Shown: positions 21,589 through 32,231 of the stretch, piece after piece
Layout: the number at the start of each line of letters is the position of its first letter
Position numbering within the stretch: position 1 is the first letter of the stretch
Source of the DNA: Trabulsiella guamensis ATCC 49490
GTDB taxonomy: Bacteria > Pseudomonadota > Gammaproteobacteria > Enterobacterales > Enterobacteriaceae
Direction of reading: 5' to 3'
DNA length: 64,000 bases
Assembly (NCBI RefSeq): GCF_000734965.1
Contig: NZ_JMTB01000074.1
Span: 26,316-90,315 of the forward strand
Made by a program: the position numbers and the translations under genes
The notes under the pieces: model-generated
The model's input: the letters and a program-made list of their open reading frames with translations, nothing else
The model's database searches: none
What the model was told of the DNA's origin: nothing

Positions 21589-23394
21589 TTAGCGGTCCAC
21601 ATCTGACATAACAAAATCGATACTACCCAGATAGACAATTAAGTCAGAAACCAGACTGCCGCGGATCGCCGCCGGAATTTGCTGCAGGTGCGCAAAACTT
21701 GGCGTACGGATACGGGTGCGGTAGCTCATGGTGCTGCCGTCGCTGGTCAGGTAGTAACTGTTAATACCCTTGGTTGCCTCCACCATCTGGAAGGATTCGT
21801 TGGCCGGCATCACCGGACCCCACGAGACCTGCAGGAAGTGGGTAATCAGGGTTTCGATATGTTGCAGCGTGCGCTCTTTCGGCGGCGGCGTTGTCAGCGG
21901 GTGATCCGCTTTGAACGGGCCTTCCGGCATGTTATCGAGGCACTGCTGAAGAATGCGCAGGCTCTGGCGCAGCTCTTCGACTTTCAGCATCACGCGGGTA
22001 TAGCAGTCGGAAATACCACCGCCCACCGGGACTTCAAAATCGAAGTTCTCGTAACCTGAGTATGGACGCCATTTACGTACGTCGAAACCAATCCCGGTCG
22101 CCCGCAGGCCAGCCCCTGTGGTGCCCCACTCCAGTGCTTCTTTCGCGTTATACGCGGCAACGCCCTGAGAACGCCCCTTAAGGATGGTGTTGCGCAGCGC
22201 GGCTTTCTCATAGGAATCCAGGCGCTTCGGCATCCACTCAAGGAATTCACGCAGCAGACGGTCCCAACCGCGCGGCAGGTCGTGCGCAACGCCGCCGATA
22301 CGGAACCACGCCGGGTGCATACGGAAGCCGGTGATCGCTTCGACCAGATCATAAATCTTCTGGCGATCAGTAAAGGCGAAGAACACCGGCGTCATCGCCC
22401 CGACGTCCTGAATGAACGTGGAGATATACAGCAGGTGGCTGTTGATGCGGAACAACTCAGAGAGCATGACGCGGATAACGTTAACGCGATCCGGAACAGT
22501 GATCCCCGCCAGTTTTTCTACAGCCAGCACGTACGGCATTTCGTTGACGCAGCCGCCGAGATATTCGATACGGTCGGTGTACGGAATGTAGCTGTGCCAG
22601 GACTGACGTTCGCCCATCTTCTCGGCGCCACGGTGGTGATAACCGATGTCCGGAACGCAATCGACGATCTCTTCGCCATCAAGCTGCAGAATGATACGGA
22701 ATGCACCATGCGCAGACGGGTGGTTCGGGCCGAGGTTGAGGAACATGAAGTCCTCGTTTTCGGTGCCACGCTTCATCCCCCACTCTTCCGGTTTGAAGGT
22801 CAGGGCTTCCATTTCTAGATCCTGCTTGGCTTTCGTCAGCTCAAACGGATCGAATTCGGTGGCGCGAGCCGGGTAATCTTTACGCAGCGGATGCCCTTCC
22901 CAGGTCAGCGGCATCATGATGCGGCGCAGATTCGGGTGGCCTTCAAAGGTGATGCCGAACATCTCCCAGGTTTCCCGCTCGTACCAGTTGGCGTTCGGGA
23001 AAAGTTTGGTGAAAGTGGGCACATGCAGATCGTTTTCAGATAGCGCCACCTTGAGCATGATGTCGCGGTTGCGGTCTACTGAAATCAGATGATAGAAAAC
23101 GGAGAAATCCGCGGCAGGTAAACCTTCGCGGTGAGTACGCAGACGTTCGTCCATGCCGTGTAAGTCAAACAGCATGACGTAAGGTTTCGGCAGTTTCCTG
23201 AGGAAATCGCCCACTTCCAGCAGCTGTTCGCGTTTCACCCAGACAACGGGTACCCCGGTGCGGGTTGGCTGAACAGTAAAGGCATCCGGCCCAAAACGGT
23301 TGCGCAGTTCGCCGATGACAGGATCGTCAAGGTGATCCTGAGTTTGCCAGCCGGCAGCATCATGCGCGGTTAAATCGGTCATATTGTTCACCAT
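21589..23394 (-). CDS. nuoC: NADH-quinone oxidoreductase fused subunit C/D
   Basis: Fusion of the 30-kDa (about residues 1-190) and 49-kDa (about 210-601) subunits, as in other enterobacteria; 601 residues. The D part begins with [20 protein letters not shown], whose conserved histidine-containing loop contributes to the quinone site; the C-terminus [15 protein letters not shown] is typical. The first ATG (MVNNMTDL) was kept; an ATG four codons later is also possible. A gap of 89 bases separates it from nuoB. Confidence 0.97.
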   Translation of the reverse strand: MVNNMTDLTAHDAAGWQTQDHLDDPVIGELRNRFGPDAFTVQPTRTGVPVVWVKREQLLEVGDFLRKLPKPYVMLFDLHGMDERLRTHREGLPAADFSVFYHLISVDRNRDIMLKVALSENDLHVPTFTKLFPNANWYERETWEMFGITFEGHPNLRRIMMPLTWEGHPLRKDYPARATEFDPFELTKAKQDLEMEALTFKPEEWGMKRGTENEDFMFLNLGPNHPSAHGAFRIILQLDGEEIVDCVPDIGYHHRGAEKMGERQSWHSYIPYTDRIEYLGGCVNEMPYVLAVEKLAGITVPDRVNVIRVMLSELFRINSHLLYISTFIQDVGAMTPVFFAFTDRQKIYDLVEAITGFRMHPAWFRIGGVAHDLPRGWDRLLREFLEWMPKRLDSYEKAALRNTILKGRSQGVAAYNAKEALEWGTTGAGLRATGIGFDVRKWRPYSGYENFDFEVPVGGGISDCYTRVMLKVEELRQSLRILQQCLDNMPEGPFKADHPLTTPPPKERTLQHIETLITHFLQVSWGPVMPANESFQMVEATKGINSYYLTSDGSTMSYRTRIRTPSFAHLQQIPAAIRGSLVSDLIVYLGSIDFVMSDVDR

Positions 23395-23483
23395 TGCAAA
23401 AGGTCCGTGGTGACTGTCGAGCGTGGCTTCGCGTTATTTATTGTGATCTGCGAAGGGGAAATCCACAGCCCGCAGGCGCAAGT

Positions 23484-24158
23484 TTAAATCTCGTCGGGTG
23501 TGCGCAGATTCGTGACAGCAATGCGTTCGCCGCGTTTACGCTCGCGTTCGGACTGCATGTTAGCGCGATAAACCCCCTGATCACCCACCACCCATGAGAG
23601 CGGACGACGCTCTTTGCCGATGGATTCCTGCAGCAGCATCAGCGCTTGCATGTAGGCCTCCGGACGTGGCGGGCAGCCAGGAATGTACACATCAACCGGG
23701 ATAAACTTGTCAACGCCCTGCACAACAGAGTAGATGTCGTACATCCCGCCAGAGTTCGCGCAGGCACCCATGGAAATCACCCATTTCGGCTCGAGCATCT
23801 GGTCATAGAGGCGTTGAATGACCGGGGCCATTTTGGTGAAGCAGGTCCCGGCGACAACCATCAGGTCAGCCTGACGCGGAGAAGCACGCAGTACCTCGGC
23901 GCCAAAACGCGCAACGTCATGCACAGCAGTGAATGACGTCACCATTTCAACGTAGCAGCAGGACAGGCCAAAGTTATACGGCCAGATTGAGTTCTTGCGG
24001 CCCCAGTTAACCATGTCGTGCAGGGCGTGTTCGAGTTTCCCCATGTACACGCTCTTGTTGACTTCTTGCTCCAGGGGGTCGGTTACGATCTCCTGTTTTT
24101 GCAGGGGGTAACGGTCGTTCTCACCGTTAGGATCTATGCGGGTGAGCGTATAATCCAT
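23484..24158 (-). CDS. nuoB: NADH-quinone oxidoreductase subunit B (N2 cluster)
   Basis: Subunit carrying the terminal 4Fe-4S cluster N2 next to quinone. It has 224 residues against 220 in K-12. Cluster cysteines are Cys67 and Cys68 (LSCCYVE), Cys133 (GTCFTK) and Cys162 (PGCPPRP). The four extra residues lie in [15 protein letters not shown], where K-12 reads MGKLNDMVNWG, just before the first cluster motif. The reading frame is intact, so this is a real in-frame difference. It lies 15 bases after nuoA. Confidence 0.97.
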   Translation of the reverse strand: MDYTLTRIDPNGENDRYPLQKQEIVTDPLEQEVNKSVYMGKLEHALHDMVNWGRKNSIWPYNFGLSCCYVEMVTSFTAVHDVARFGAEVLRASPRQADLMVVAGTCFTKMAPVIQRLYDQMLEPKWVISMGACANSGGMYDIYSVVQGVDKFIPVDVYIPGCPPRPEAYMQALMLLQESIGKERRPLSWVVGDQGVYRANMQSERERKRGERIAVTNLRTPDEI

Positions 24159-24173
24159 CTTATTGCCTCGCTT

Positions 24174-24620
24174 TTACTGCGTATGACGGTTAGTGGCGCT
24201 TTCTGTTTCCGGATTTACCAGCGTGCGACGTGAACGAGCAGGCGTCCAGTCCAGCGCGCCGATACGTACGAGGTAAACCAGACCAGCCAGCAGCACTAAA
24301 ATGAAAATGGCGGCTTCAACAAAGCCTACCCAGCCGCTTTCACGGATGGAGGTTGACCATGCGTACAGATACAGGGCTTCAACGTCGAAGATGACGAAGA
24401 ACATGGCAACGAGGTAGAACTTTGCAGAGAGGCGTAAGCGGGCAGAACCTACAGAGTCGATACCCGATTCAAAGGGGGTGTTTTTACTACGCGCGCGTGC
24501 GCGACCACCAAGATACCAACCACCAATCAGCATGAAACAACAAAGGCCAATGGCGATGATGAGAAATATAGCGAATGCCCAGTGATGAGCGATGACTTCA
24601 GTGGATGTTGACATACGCAT
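24174..24620 (-). CDS. nuoA: NADH-quinone oxidoreductase subunit A
   Basis: Three-helix membrane subunit of complex I (148 residues). The conserved [13 protein letters not shown] loop and [19 protein letters not shown] helix are present. First gene of the nuo operon. The ATG at 24620 (MRMSTSTEV) was kept by analogy with K-12 (MSMSTSTEV); an ATG two codons on is possible. Confidence 0.97.
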   Translation of the reverse strand: MRMSTSTEVIAHHWAFAIFLIIAIGLCCFMLIGGWYLGGRARARSKNTPFESGIDSVGSARLRLSAKFYLVAMFFVIFDVEALYLYAWSTSIRESGWVGFVEAAIFILVLLAGLVYLVRIGALDWTPARSRRTLVNPETESATNRHTQ

Positions 24621-25247
24621 TGCTTAACCAAAGTGGTGACGTCAAAAACGCTGCTCTTGCTGGCAGATGAACGCCACATCGATTCATGGGGAGGAACAAA
24701 AAACCCAACTAAGATGCCTGCAGTGATTCTCAGGCCGCTAAACGCTGGAGTTTTTTACTCCTTTCTATAACCTTTTGTCAACTTTAACAAAAGTATCCTC
24801 ACATTAATTTACACGAGACCCATTTCATTAACATTTAATGCGATTTTGTGTAAAAGACCAGAATCGCTATCAGAATTTCCTGTTGTTGAATCGTGTCCGT
24901 CCCAAGTGTAAACGAGAATTACCCGCCTATTTTGACAGGATTTCTTCGTGATTCCTCCCCCTAATGAGGAGTATTTTCTTGATCTGTGACACGGTTTTGT
25001 TAATTGCCTAATAAAAACAGCAACAATCCCACCGTTTTTTTAACATTAGCAGTTCATACAGAGATGGTGAAATAAAGAAGCGTAAAGAGTGAGAATGGAG
25101 AGTTAACCTGCTGAAACGCCTTAACAAAGCACCAGAGCGCGGAAGAGGCGTCAGAGAGCCATGCAAAAAATTGGCCACAGTGCAAAAAATGCAAAACTGT
25201 GGCGCATTTCTGGAATTACAATTTGTTACCAGAATGAAGCTAAACGA
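24621..25247 (-). promoter_or_regulatory. nuo operon upstream region (627 bases without a gene)
   Basis: Long AT-rich region between lrhA and nuoA, presumed to hold the nuo promoters. K-12 has a similarly long region here, with ArcA, NarL, IHF and Fis control. I see an ArcA-like GTTAATTG at 24999-25006, several related TTAAT-containing stretches around 24800-24840, and a small hairpin (ggagt/actcc, 24748-24762) in the leader. The part near lrhA holds the lrhA terminator. No convincing open reading frame. I could not pin a promoter by eye. Confidence 0.55.
25165..25203 (-). terminator. rho-independent terminator of lrhA
   Basis: On the minus strand GCCACAG and CTGTGGC form a seven-base stem around a 16-base T-rich loop and are followed, three bases later, by six T. 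It lies 45 bases after the lrhA stop. Confidence 0.75.
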
Positions 25248-26189
25248 TCACTCAAAACCCGGTTCAAGCGTACGGGTATCGTCTCCCCCTTCAGGGGTAT
25301 ACGTACCGTAGCGATACCAGGGATTATGCTGTTGGCTCAAAGACTGGAAGATGATGTCCACCAGTTCATTATGGCTGTGCAAATTACGGCTCAGCAAATA
25401 TTCGGTATCGGGTAACACGGGGAGCCCGTCAGTTTTACCTAATACGCGCAGTTCAGGACTCATCATTTCGACCGGACGCGCGGTGACGCCCAGCCCCGCT
25501 TTCACCGCAGCGCGCACCGCTGCCAGCGTAGAGGCAACATAGGCCAGACGCCAGGGAATGTGCGCCGCATCCAGCGCCTCAAGAATGAGATCACGAAACG
25601 GGCTAGGATCATCAAGCAGTACCAGCGGCACGGGTTCACCGGTTTGCATGACATATTCAGCAGCGCAATACCACAGCGTCGGTGACGTACGCAGAATATG
25701 GCTGTCAAATGGCACCAGGCGGTGCGATGTCAACGCCAGATCCACATCGTTATTACGCAGCATATCTGCCATTTCCGCATGACGCTTTACGCGAACATCA
25801 AGCGCCAGCTTGGGGTAAACCGAACTAATTCGATTAAGTAAAAACGGCAGGATCGTATCGGCTGACTCATCAGATGCGCCAATCGTCAACGTGCCTTGTA
25901 AGTTGCTAAACATTAACGATGTGCATGCTTCGTCGTTAAAGCGAAGGATCTTCCTCGCGTATCCCAGAAGCTGAATGCCGTGCTCCGTCAGCAGCTTATT
26001 ACGCCCATGGCGGGCGAAAAGCTCCTTCCCCACAAGTTGCTCCAGACGCTGCATCTGCTGGCTGACGGCGGACTGAGTACGACCTACTGCAGACGCTGCA
26101 GCAGCGAAAGTATTCAGATCAGCGACCGCCACAAACGTTCTCAGCAGATCGAGGTCGAGATTCAGTATCGGACGATTTGCAGTTATCAT
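25248..26189 (-). CDS. lrhA: LysR-family regulator LrhA
   Basis: LysR-type transcription factor of 313 residues (312 in K-12). The N-terminal helix-turn-helix lies at about residues 13-70 ([21 protein letters not shown] to [12 protein letters not shown]), followed by the effector-binding domain. In E. coli LrhA represses flhDC, and so motility and chemotaxis, and affects type 1 fimbriae and RpoS; it is also near but not a main regulator of nuo. The C-terminal 40 residues diverge most from K-12. It has its own terminator and a long upstream region. Confidence 0.96.
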   Translation of the reverse strand: MITANRPILNLDLDLLRTFVAVADLNTFAAAASAVGRTQSAVSQQMQRLEQLVGKELFARHGRNKLLTEHGIQLLGYARKILRFNDEACTSLMFSNLQGTLTIGASDESADTILPFLLNRISSVYPKLALDVRVKRHAEMADMLRNNDVDLALTSHRLVPFDSHILRTSPTLWYCAAEYVMQTGEPVPLVLLDDPSPFRDLILEALDAAHIPWRLAYVASTLAAVRAAVKAGLGVTARPVEMMSPELRVLGKTDGLPVLPDTEYLLSRNLHSHNELVDIIFQSLSQQHNPWYRYGTYTPEGGDDTRTLEPGFE

Positions 26190-27134
26190 GATTCTTCACA
26201 TACAGGTTGCTCGTGCGGACCTGCCCAGTTAATGCTGTGCTCAAAACTTCAGGCAATTCCATTTGAATCGCGTCGCCGACCGATGAAACTGGCCCGCCGA
26301 CCGCCTGAAAAGAGCGTTATTGCATTGAATATGCCTGCCTGCTCTGGTGTGAACAGACCCCTTAGCTATTTTTTTGTTTCACAGTGGTTTTTGTAGTTCT
26401 TTAAGTTCCTTCATAATTGCATTTACCTTTTAGTAAACATGCAGGTTTCGCAAAAAATCCAGGCATGGTGCCATAAAGAGAAAAGAACTAATCCCCAGTT
26501 ACAATCAAACAAAATACTATCAATAACAAAGAGTTATGTATGTTCACTTTCAGTTTCTACGTGGCGTAAAGCCATCAGACTGAATAATTAACATCCGTAT
26601 CCTAACCTAAAGACACTATATTTATAAGTGTATTGAGAAGATACTAACACAAATTTTCTTATAGTTTTCAAAGTTCTTTAATCTAAATAACCAGGCAAAT
26701 CAACACGCAATGCATTTAATAAATGATGATTAATTGTTTAATTTTTTAATTATTAACATCACTTAACATTACCTTTACAGACAATATTTCAGCAATAACA
26801 GACAAAATGGCAATAAAGGTAATTATTCCCTTTTCCCATTTTACGCTTGCGGTCCCCATCCCGGCATAGAGTCTGATAGACGTCATATTTTTTATTCAGC
26901 ACATAATACAAATAAACTGCAAAGCATCAGCATGTTACGCCACACCTCAGGCGAAACTACACGACATATCGCCACGCATTCTTGCGATCACAGCAAAACA
27001 GAGCAGAATAGTTAACCATTTCTCGCAAAATCTTCGTCTGTTGACCCTTCAAAAAACCCCCTGCGGGGAGTACATTATTCCGTGCTGACTTCCACGGCAG
27101 GGAGTCACAATAATAGCTAAAAGGTCAACGATTC
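26190..27134. promoter_or_regulatory. lrhA-alaA divergent intergenic region (945 bases)
   Basis: Non-coding, strongly AT-rich, especially 26400-26830. Short frames here lack ribosome-binding sites and family resemblance. It separates divergent lrhA and alaA and must hold promoters for both; lrhA in K-12 is autoregulated from a distant promoter, which would fit the length. The alaA-proximal 90 bases hold the structured leader described separately. I recognise no known small RNA, insertion element or repeat. Confidence 0.6.
27051..27104 (+). promoter_or_regulatory. structured leader upstream of alaA
   Basis: CCCC (27057-27060) can pair with GGGG (27065-27068), and CCGTG (27080-27084) with CACGG (27093-27097). 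Alternatively CCCTGC (27059-27064) pairs with GCAGGG (27097-27102), which would break both. Read on the minus strand, the first hairpin is followed by six T and resembles a short terminator. The alaA ribosome-binding site (AAAGG) lies 3' of all these. Function is inferred only. Confidence 0.35.
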
Positions 27135-28352
27135 ATGTCCCTCATCGAAAAATCCAGCAAACTTGATAATGTCTGTTACGACATCCGCGGCCCGGTTCTG
27201 AAGGAAGCAAAACGTCTTGAAGAAGAAGGCAATAAAGTTCTAAAACTGAATATCGGCAACCCGGCGCCTTTCGGTTTCGACGCCCCTGATGAAATTCTGG
27301 TTGATGTGATTCGTAACCTGCCAACGGCGCAGGGGTATTGCGATTCAAAAGGTCTCTATTCCGCCCGTAAAGCCATCATGCAGCATTATCAGGCGCGTGG
27401 CATGCGTGATGTGACCGTTGAGGATATCTACATCGGTAATGGCGTTTCCGAACTGATCGTCCAGGCCATGCAAGCGCTGCTGAACAGCGGCGACGAGATG
27501 CTGGTACCGGCGCCGGACTACCCACTGTGGACCGCCGCCGTGTCACTCTCCAGCGGTAAAGCGGTGCATTACCTTTGCGATGAGTCGTCCGACTGGTTCC
27601 CGGATCTCGACGACATTCGTGCCAAAATCACGCCGCGTACCCGTGGGATCGTGATAATCAACCCGAATAACCCGACCGGGGCCGTCTATTCAAAAGAACT
27701 GCTGATGGAGATCGTTGAAATCGCCCGCCAGCATAATCTGATTATTTTCGCTGACGAGATTTACGACAAAATTCTCTATGATGATGCAGAGCATCATTCT
27801 ATTGCCGCCATGGCACCCGATCTGCTGACGATCACCTTTAACGGCCTGTCGAAAACCTATCGCGTAGCGGGGTTCCGTCAGGGCTGGATGGTACTCAACG
27901 GGCCGAAAAAACACGCCAAAGGGTATATCGAAGGACTGGAAATGCTGGCCTCGATGCGCCTGTGTGCGAACGTTCCGGCACAGCACGCCATTCAGACGGC
28001 CCTCGGCGGTTATCAGAGCATCAGTGAGTTCATCATGCCAGGCGGCCGCCTGTACGAGCAGCGTAACCGCGCATGGGAACTGATTAACGAAATTCCTGGT
28101 GTCTCGTGCATGAAGCCGAAAGGCGCACTCTATATGTTCCCGAAAATTGATGCCAAACGCTTCAATATTCACGACGACCAGAAACTGGTGCTTGATTTCC
28201 TGTTACAGGAAAAAGTGCTCCTGGTCCAGGGCACGGCGTTTAACTGGCCGTGGCCGGATCACGTGCGTATAGTGACCCTGCCCCGCCTCGACGAACTGGA
28301 AATGTCCATTACCCGCTTCGGTCGATTCCTCTCCGGGTATCATCAATTGTAA
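27135..28352 (+). CDS. alaA: glutamate-pyruvate aminotransferase AlaA
   Basis: PLP-dependent class I aminotransferase, main alanine-forming transaminase in E. coli (formerly yfbQ). It has 405 residues as in K-12. The Schiff-base lysine is Lys240 in NGLSKTYRVAG; NPNNPTG (176-182) and FADEIYD (about 205-211) are the usual cofactor contacts. The ATG follows AAAGG at a rather long distance. An inverted repeat follows the gene and yfbR starts 81 bases on. Confidence 0.97.
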   Translation: MSLIEKSSKLDNVCYDIRGPVLKEAKRLEEEGNKVLKLNIGNPAPFGFDAPDEILVDVIRNLPTAQGYCDSKGLYSARKAIMQHYQARGMRDVTVEDIYIGNGVSELIVQAMQALLNSGDEMLVPAPDYPLWTAAVSLSSGKAVHYLCDESSDWFPDLDDIRAKITPRTRGIVIINPNNPTGAVYSKELLMEIVEIARQHNLIIFADEIYDKILYDDAEHHSIAAMAPDLLTITFNGLSKTYRVAGFRQGWMVLNGPKKHAKGYIEGLEMLASMRLCANVPAQHAIQTALGGYQSISEFIMPGGRLYEQRNRAWELINEIPGVSCMKPKGALYMFPKIDAKRFNIHDDQKLVLDFLLQEKVLLVQGTAFNWPWPDHVRIVTLPRLDELEMSITRFGRFLSGYHQL

Positions 28353-28359
28353 TCTTCCT

Positions 28360-28386
28360 GACCGCCGGGGTTTGCATCCGGCGGTC
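28360..28386 (+). terminator. hairpin after alaA
   Basis: Perfect nine-base stem GACCGCCGG / CCGGCGGTC with a nine-base loop, seven bases after the alaA stop. No T-tract follows, so it may stabilise the 3' end rather than terminate; yfbR could be read through. Confidence 0.55.
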
Positions 28387-28433
28387 ATCTCTGCGCACAA
28401 TATTCCGAATGCTGTAATTGATTAAGGATCGCT

Positions 28434-29033
28434 ATGAGCCAGAGTCACTTCTTTGCCCATCTTTCACGCCTGAAGTTAATCAATCGTTGGCCGCTGATGC
28501 GTAATGTCCGCACGGAGAACGTCTCCGAGCATAGTCTGCAGGTCGCTATGGTGGCGCATGCGCTGGCGGCGATCAAAAACCGTAAATTTGGCGGTCAGTT
28601 AAATGCCGATCGCATTGCACTGCTGGCGATGTATCACGACGCCTCCGAAGTGCTGACCGGTGATCTCCCAACGCCAGTGAAGTATTTCAATTCGCAAATC
28701 GCGCAGGAATATAAAGCCATCGAAAAAATTGCCCAGCAAAAACTGGTCGATATGGTCCCGGCCGAGTTGCGCGACATCTTCGAACCGCTGATCGATGACC
28801 GGCAATACAGCGATGCAGAAAAATCCATTGTGAAACAGGCGGACGCACTCTGCGCCTACCTGAAATGTCTGGAAGAGTTGTCTGCGGGCAATAATGAGTT
28901 TCTGCTGGCTAAAGCGCGTCTGGAGAAAACACTGGAATCACGACGCAGCGAAGAAATGGACTACTTCATGCAGGTTTTCGTCCCGAGTTTTCATCTCTCG
29001 CTGGATGAAATCAGTCAGGATTCGCCGCTTTAA
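28434..29033 (+). CDS. yfbR: 5'-deoxynucleotidase YfbR (HD domain)
   Basis: HD-domain phosphohydrolase that removes phosphate from deoxyribonucleoside 5'-monophosphates and takes part in thymidylate salvage. It has 199 residues, matching K-12. The metal and catalytic residues are visible: Arg18, His33 (SEHSLQ), His68-Asp69 (YHDASE), Asp77 and Asp137 (KQADAL). AAGGA precedes the ATG. It converges with yfbS across a GC-rich hairpin. Confidence 0.96.
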   Translation: MSQSHFFAHLSRLKLINRWPLMRNVRTENVSEHSLQVAMVAHALAAIKNRKFGGQLNADRIALLAMYHDASEVLTGDLPTPVKYFNSQIAQEYKAIEKIAQQKLVDMVPAELRDIFEPLIDDRQYSDAEKSIVKQADALCAYLKCLEELSAGNNEFLLAKARLEKTLESRRSEEMDYFMQVFVPSFHLSLDEISQDSPL

Positions 29034-29038
29034 CCGAC

Positions 29039-29059
29039 TGCCGGGCGCCCTGCCCGGCA
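29039..29059. terminator. GC-rich hairpin between convergent yfbR and yfbS
   Basis: TGCCGGGC / GCCCGGCA stem of eight bases with a five-base loop in a 32-base gap. It has no U-tract in either direction; probably transcript-end protection or weak termination. Confidence 0.5.
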
Positions 29060-29065
29060 CTCACC

Positions 29066-30898
29066 TCAGAACGGAAACAGCACCGGGATCAGCAACACAC
29101 AGACCACCATCACCAGTACGGTGAACGGAATGCCCAGTTTCATAAAATCACTGAATGTATAATTCCCCGGGCCAAGGACCAGCGTGTTCACCGGTGATGA
29201 AACCGGCGTCATAAAGGCTGCCGAGGCCGCCATTGCCACTACCATTGCAAACGGATAAGGCGACACCCCCATCGTTTTTGCTGCCGCCAGCGCAATGGGC
29301 GCCATCAGCACCGCAGTGGCGGTGTTAGAGATGAACAGGCCAATCACCGCGCACATGACAAACAGACAGACCAGCATCAGATAAGGCCCCTGCTGACCGC
29401 CAATATCCATCAATCCACGGACGATCAAATCGACGCCTCCGGTCTTTTGCAGCGCATGAGCGAAAGGCATCATGCCGACAATGAGAATAATGCTCGGCCA
29501 GTGAATAGCTTTATAGGCGCTTTCGGCGTCAATACAGCGAAAGCGCCCCATCAGGAGACAGGCCACAATTGCTGCGATAGGATTGGGGATTTCATCGGTG
29601 AGCATCAGTGCCACCATCAGCACCAGGCAGAAGATCGCGTGTGGCGCCTGACTGTGCGCCGGTGAGGCTTCGCTCTCTTCAATGGGCATATTGAGTACCA
29701 CGAAATCGCGCCCGTTCTGCGCCAGCAGGCTAATCTGTTTCCAGTTCCCCACTACCAGCATGATGTCGCCGAGTTGCAGCGGTTCGTCCACTACCGCGCC
29801 ATCCATTGCCTGACCGCCACGTTTGAGACCCACGATATTCAAACCGTAACGGGTTCGAAAAGCCACTTCACGAACGGTTTTCCCCAGCAGTTCGGATTCC
29901 GGGATGAGCGACACTTCCGCCATCCCCACATCCAGCGACTGGTCGGAAAAATATTCTCCGCGCAAGACCATCGGCTCCAACAGTTGCTCGCTGCAAAACT
30001 GGCGCAGGTCGACGTCAGCGGCTGACATATCGATCAACAACACATCCCTGGCGCGGAATTCAGAGACACCGTTCACGTTGACAATTACCCGCCGAAAACG
30101 CCGCCAGCGCTCCACACCGATAACGTTAGCGCCGTAGCGTTCACGCAGACGCAGATCATCCAGTCGCTGGCCGATCATCGGCGAGCCGGGGCGAATAGCC
30201 AGTCGCCTGGCACGGCCGGTCAGGCGGTATTCACGGATGAGATCGCGAAACGACGGTCGTTTCCAGCCGTCACCGGCGGTATCCTGCTTTTCGCCTTTAA
30301 GCATAAAGCGCATCAGCAGCATGTAGACGATCCCCATCAGCAGGACCACCAGCCCCAGTGGCGTGACGCTAAAGAACCTGAACCCGTCGAACCCTTCGCG
30401 GATCAGCTCACTGTGAATCACGAGATTTGGCGGCGTCGCGACCAGTGTCATCATGCCGCTGATAAGCCCGGCAAAACTTAACGGCATCAGGAGGCGGGAT
30501 GGCGGGATCTCCATTCGCATTGAGACGCTCAACACGACAGGGATAAAAATGGCGACCACGCCGGTCGAGCTCATAAACGCGCCCAGCCCCGCCACGGTCA
30601 GCATCAGGCAGACCAGCATTTTCGTTTCGCTGTTGCCGGCCACTTTAACCAGCCAGGCCCCCATATTGGTGGCAACACCGGTGCGCACGAGGCCGTCACC
30701 GATGATAAACAGCGCCGCAATAAGAATAATGTTCGGATCGCTAAAGCCAGAGAAAGCTTCGCTCAGGGTCAGTGTGTCGCTCAATACAAACGCAACAATC
30801 ACCAGCAATGCCACCGCATCCATGCGCACTTTGCCAGTGGCGAATAACACCACGGCAACCGCCAGCAGGCACAGCACCCAAATAAGTTCACCGTTCAC
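29066..30898 (-). CDS. yfbS: putative anion/sodium symporter YfbS (SLC13/DASS type with TrkA-C domains)
   Basis: Predicted inner-membrane transporter of 610 residues, same length as K-12 YfbS. Helices occupy about residues 1-190 and 400-610; between them are two TrkA-C (RCK-C) domains, seen around [19 protein letters not shown] and [18 protein letters not shown]. The DASS signature region includes [11 protein letters not shown] and [19 protein letters not shown] near the C-terminus. The start is GTG with AAGGA upstream. The substrate is unknown. Confidence 0.92.
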   Translation of the reverse strand: MNGELIWVLCLLAVAVVLFATGKVRMDAVALLVIVAFVLSDTLTLSEAFSGFSDPNIILIAALFIIGDGLVRTGVATNMGAWLVKVAGNSETKMLVCLMLTVAGLGAFMSSTGVVAIFIPVVLSVSMRMEIPPSRLLMPLSFAGLISGMMTLVATPPNLVIHSELIREGFDGFRFFSVTPLGLVVLLMGIVYMLLMRFMLKGEKQDTAGDGWKRPSFRDLIREYRLTGRARRLAIRPGSPMIGQRLDDLRLRERYGANVIGVERWRRFRRVIVNVNGVSEFRARDVLLIDMSAADVDLRQFCSEQLLEPMVLRGEYFSDQSLDVGMAEVSLIPESELLGKTVREVAFRTRYGLNIVGLKRGGQAMDGAVVDEPLQLGDIMLVVGNWKQISLLAQNGRDFVVLNMPIEESEASPAHSQAPHAIFCLVLMVALMLTDEIPNPIAAIVACLLMGRFRCIDAESAYKAIHWPSIILIVGMMPFAHALQKTGGVDLIVRGLMDIGGQQGPYLMLVCLFVMCAVIGLFISNTATAVLMAPIALAAAKTMGVSPYPFAMVVAMAASAAFMTPVSSPVNTLVLGPGNYTFSDFMKLGIPFTVLVMVVCVLLIPVLFPF

Positions 30899-30950
30899 AA
30901 CGTGTCCTTGTCAGATGTCGGGATGAAAGTAGTAAAGAAAATAGTGCCAT

Positions 30951-30975
30951 AAAAAAGCCCCGCTAATCCGGGGCT
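30951..30975 (-). terminator. rho-independent terminator of yfbT
   Basis: On the minus strand AGCCCCG / CGGGGCT with a six-base loop runs straight into TTTTTT. It lies 11 bases after the yfbT stop, upstream of yfbS. Confidence 0.92.
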
Positions 30976-30986
30976 ATATCATAGGA

Positions 30987-31646
30987 TTATGCTTTTAATG
31001 TCACGTTTACCGCACCGTCAGCGTTTTTGGTGATAACCAGCGGTTCCAGCGATGTCAGGATAAAGTCGGCTTCCTGTAAGCGGGGCGCAGTGGCAGGCAC
31101 ATTCACCGCAATAACATGGCACCCGGCAGCAAGGCCAGACAACACGCCGGCCCCCGCATCTTCCACCACCACACATTCCTGCGGTGACAAACCCAACAGT
31201 TCGGCACCAAGCAGGTAGGCGTCCGGTTCCGGTTTGCCACGTTTTACACGTTCAGCAGTGATGAACACTTCCGGCGTCGGCAACCCGGCGGCTTTATGAC
31301 GCGCATGCGCCACAGGGCGCGTTCCGGAGGTGACGATGGCCCACGGAATACCGGCCTCATTAAGCTGATTCAACAGCGCCAGCGCACCAGGCAGTGGCAC
31401 AATTCCGTCGGTGTCAGTGGCTTCAATGTGTTCTAAGTAAGCGAATTCAGCCTGGATCTCCGCCTCGCTTTTACCGGGTAAGAAGTGACGTAATGACGTG
31501 ACGGCCTGTTTACCATGGATAAAATTCAGAACTTCATCATGCGCAAGACCGTGACGATCCGCCCAGTGACACCATGACCGCTCAACGATGGGCAGAGAAT
31601 CCACCAGCGTGCCATCCAGATCAAACAGGAAACCTTTACAGTGCAC
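30987..31646 (-). CDS. yfbT: HAD-family sugar phosphatase YfbT (HxpA)
   Basis: HAD hydrolase that dephosphorylates small sugar phosphates. The nucleophile motif FDLDGTLVDS puts Asp9 and Asp11 at the start; VTSGT is motif II, KRGKPEPDAY motif III and VVEDAGAGV motif IV. The GTG at 31646 was chosen (219 residues) because GGAGG lies five bases upstream and the K-12 protein also starts just before CKGFLF; an ATG four codons earlier overlaps the yfbU stop and lacks a ribosome-binding site. Confidence 0.92.
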   Translation of the reverse strand: MHCKGFLFDLDGTLVDSLPIVERSWCHWADRHGLAHDEVLNFIHGKQAVTSLRHFLPGKSEAEIQAEFAYLEHIEATDTDGIVPLPGALALLNQLNEAGIPWAIVTSGTRPVAHARHKAAGLPTPEVFITAERVKRGKPEPDAYLLGAELLGLSPQECVVVEDAGAGVLSGLAAGCHVIAVNVPATAPRLQEADFILTSLEPLVITKNADGAVNVTLKA

Positions 31647-31657
31647 ACGCACCTCCA

Positions 31658-32152
31658 TCAGGAATTAATAATCTGGTCGATTTCGTTGCTGCTCAGATGA
31701 TACTGCCGCGGGCAGGCGTGCCAGGCCGCCAGCATGCGCTGGTATTTTTCCCACATGGAAGTCTGAGAGTTGAAGCCGTGTGTTCCGGCATCGAAATGGG
31801 TATAACGACCTTCGGTATTCACCATAAAGCGTACGTAACTAAGGTAGCGCGCTTCCGTTGCCGCGTCGAAACCGAGAAACGTGACGCGACGTTCGTCGAT
31901 AATGCTGGGATCTTTCAGATTGGCCCAGGAGACGTGCAGCGCGTGGTACATCTCCATGATGTCGATGATCGTACGACAGGTATCTTCTGTCAGCTGGCCA
32001 AATTCACGATCCAGCTCTCTCATTTGCAGCCCATAGCCGCGCTCAATGATCGTCTGCAACCGACGATATTTTTCTGCGTTGTCTGGATCGAGCATCGTCA
32101 TCATCTTGTACTGGTTCGACAAGATAAGGCGTTGAGCGTTGGTCATTTCCAT
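31658..32152 (-). CDS. yfbU: YfbU family protein
   Basis: Conserved proteobacterial protein of 164 residues, same length as K-12 YfbU. No enzymatic motif is evident; the sequence is helical and charged ([19 protein letters not shown] start, [14 protein letters not shown] in the middle). The family has been linked to toxicity or cell death in E. coli, but the role is not established. AGGAG precedes the ATG at 32152. It is followed by yfbT after 11 bases, so the two are probably cotranscribed. Confidence 0.93.
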   Translation of the reverse strand: MEMTNAQRLILSNQYKMMTMLDPDNAEKYRRLQTIIERGYGLQMRELDREFGQLTEDTCRTIIDIMEMYHALHVSWANLKDPSIIDERRVTFLGFDAATEARYLSYVRFMVNTEGRYTHFDAGTHGFNSQTSMWEKYQRMLAAWHACPRQYHLSSNEIDQIINS

Positions 32153-32180
32153 TTTTTGACTCCTGTTGCGCGTAGGGCAT

Positions 32181-32206
32181 AAAAAAAGACACATAGACTG
32201 TGTCTT
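32181..32206 (-). terminator. terminator after yfbV
   Basis: AAGACACA / TGTGTCTT stem with a five-base loop, flanked on the minus strand by a run of T (A7 at 32181-32187 on the plus strand). It lies 25 bases after the yfbV stop and before yfbU. Confidence 0.88.
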
Positions 32207-32231
32207 CTTTATATGCGTTTTTTCGCTTCAA

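Noticed and set aside
28360..29059. GC-rich hairpins after alaA and yfbR as REP/BIME elements
   Set aside because: They share a CCGG-rich look with REP sequences but lack the REP consensus and are not repeated elsewhere in the window.
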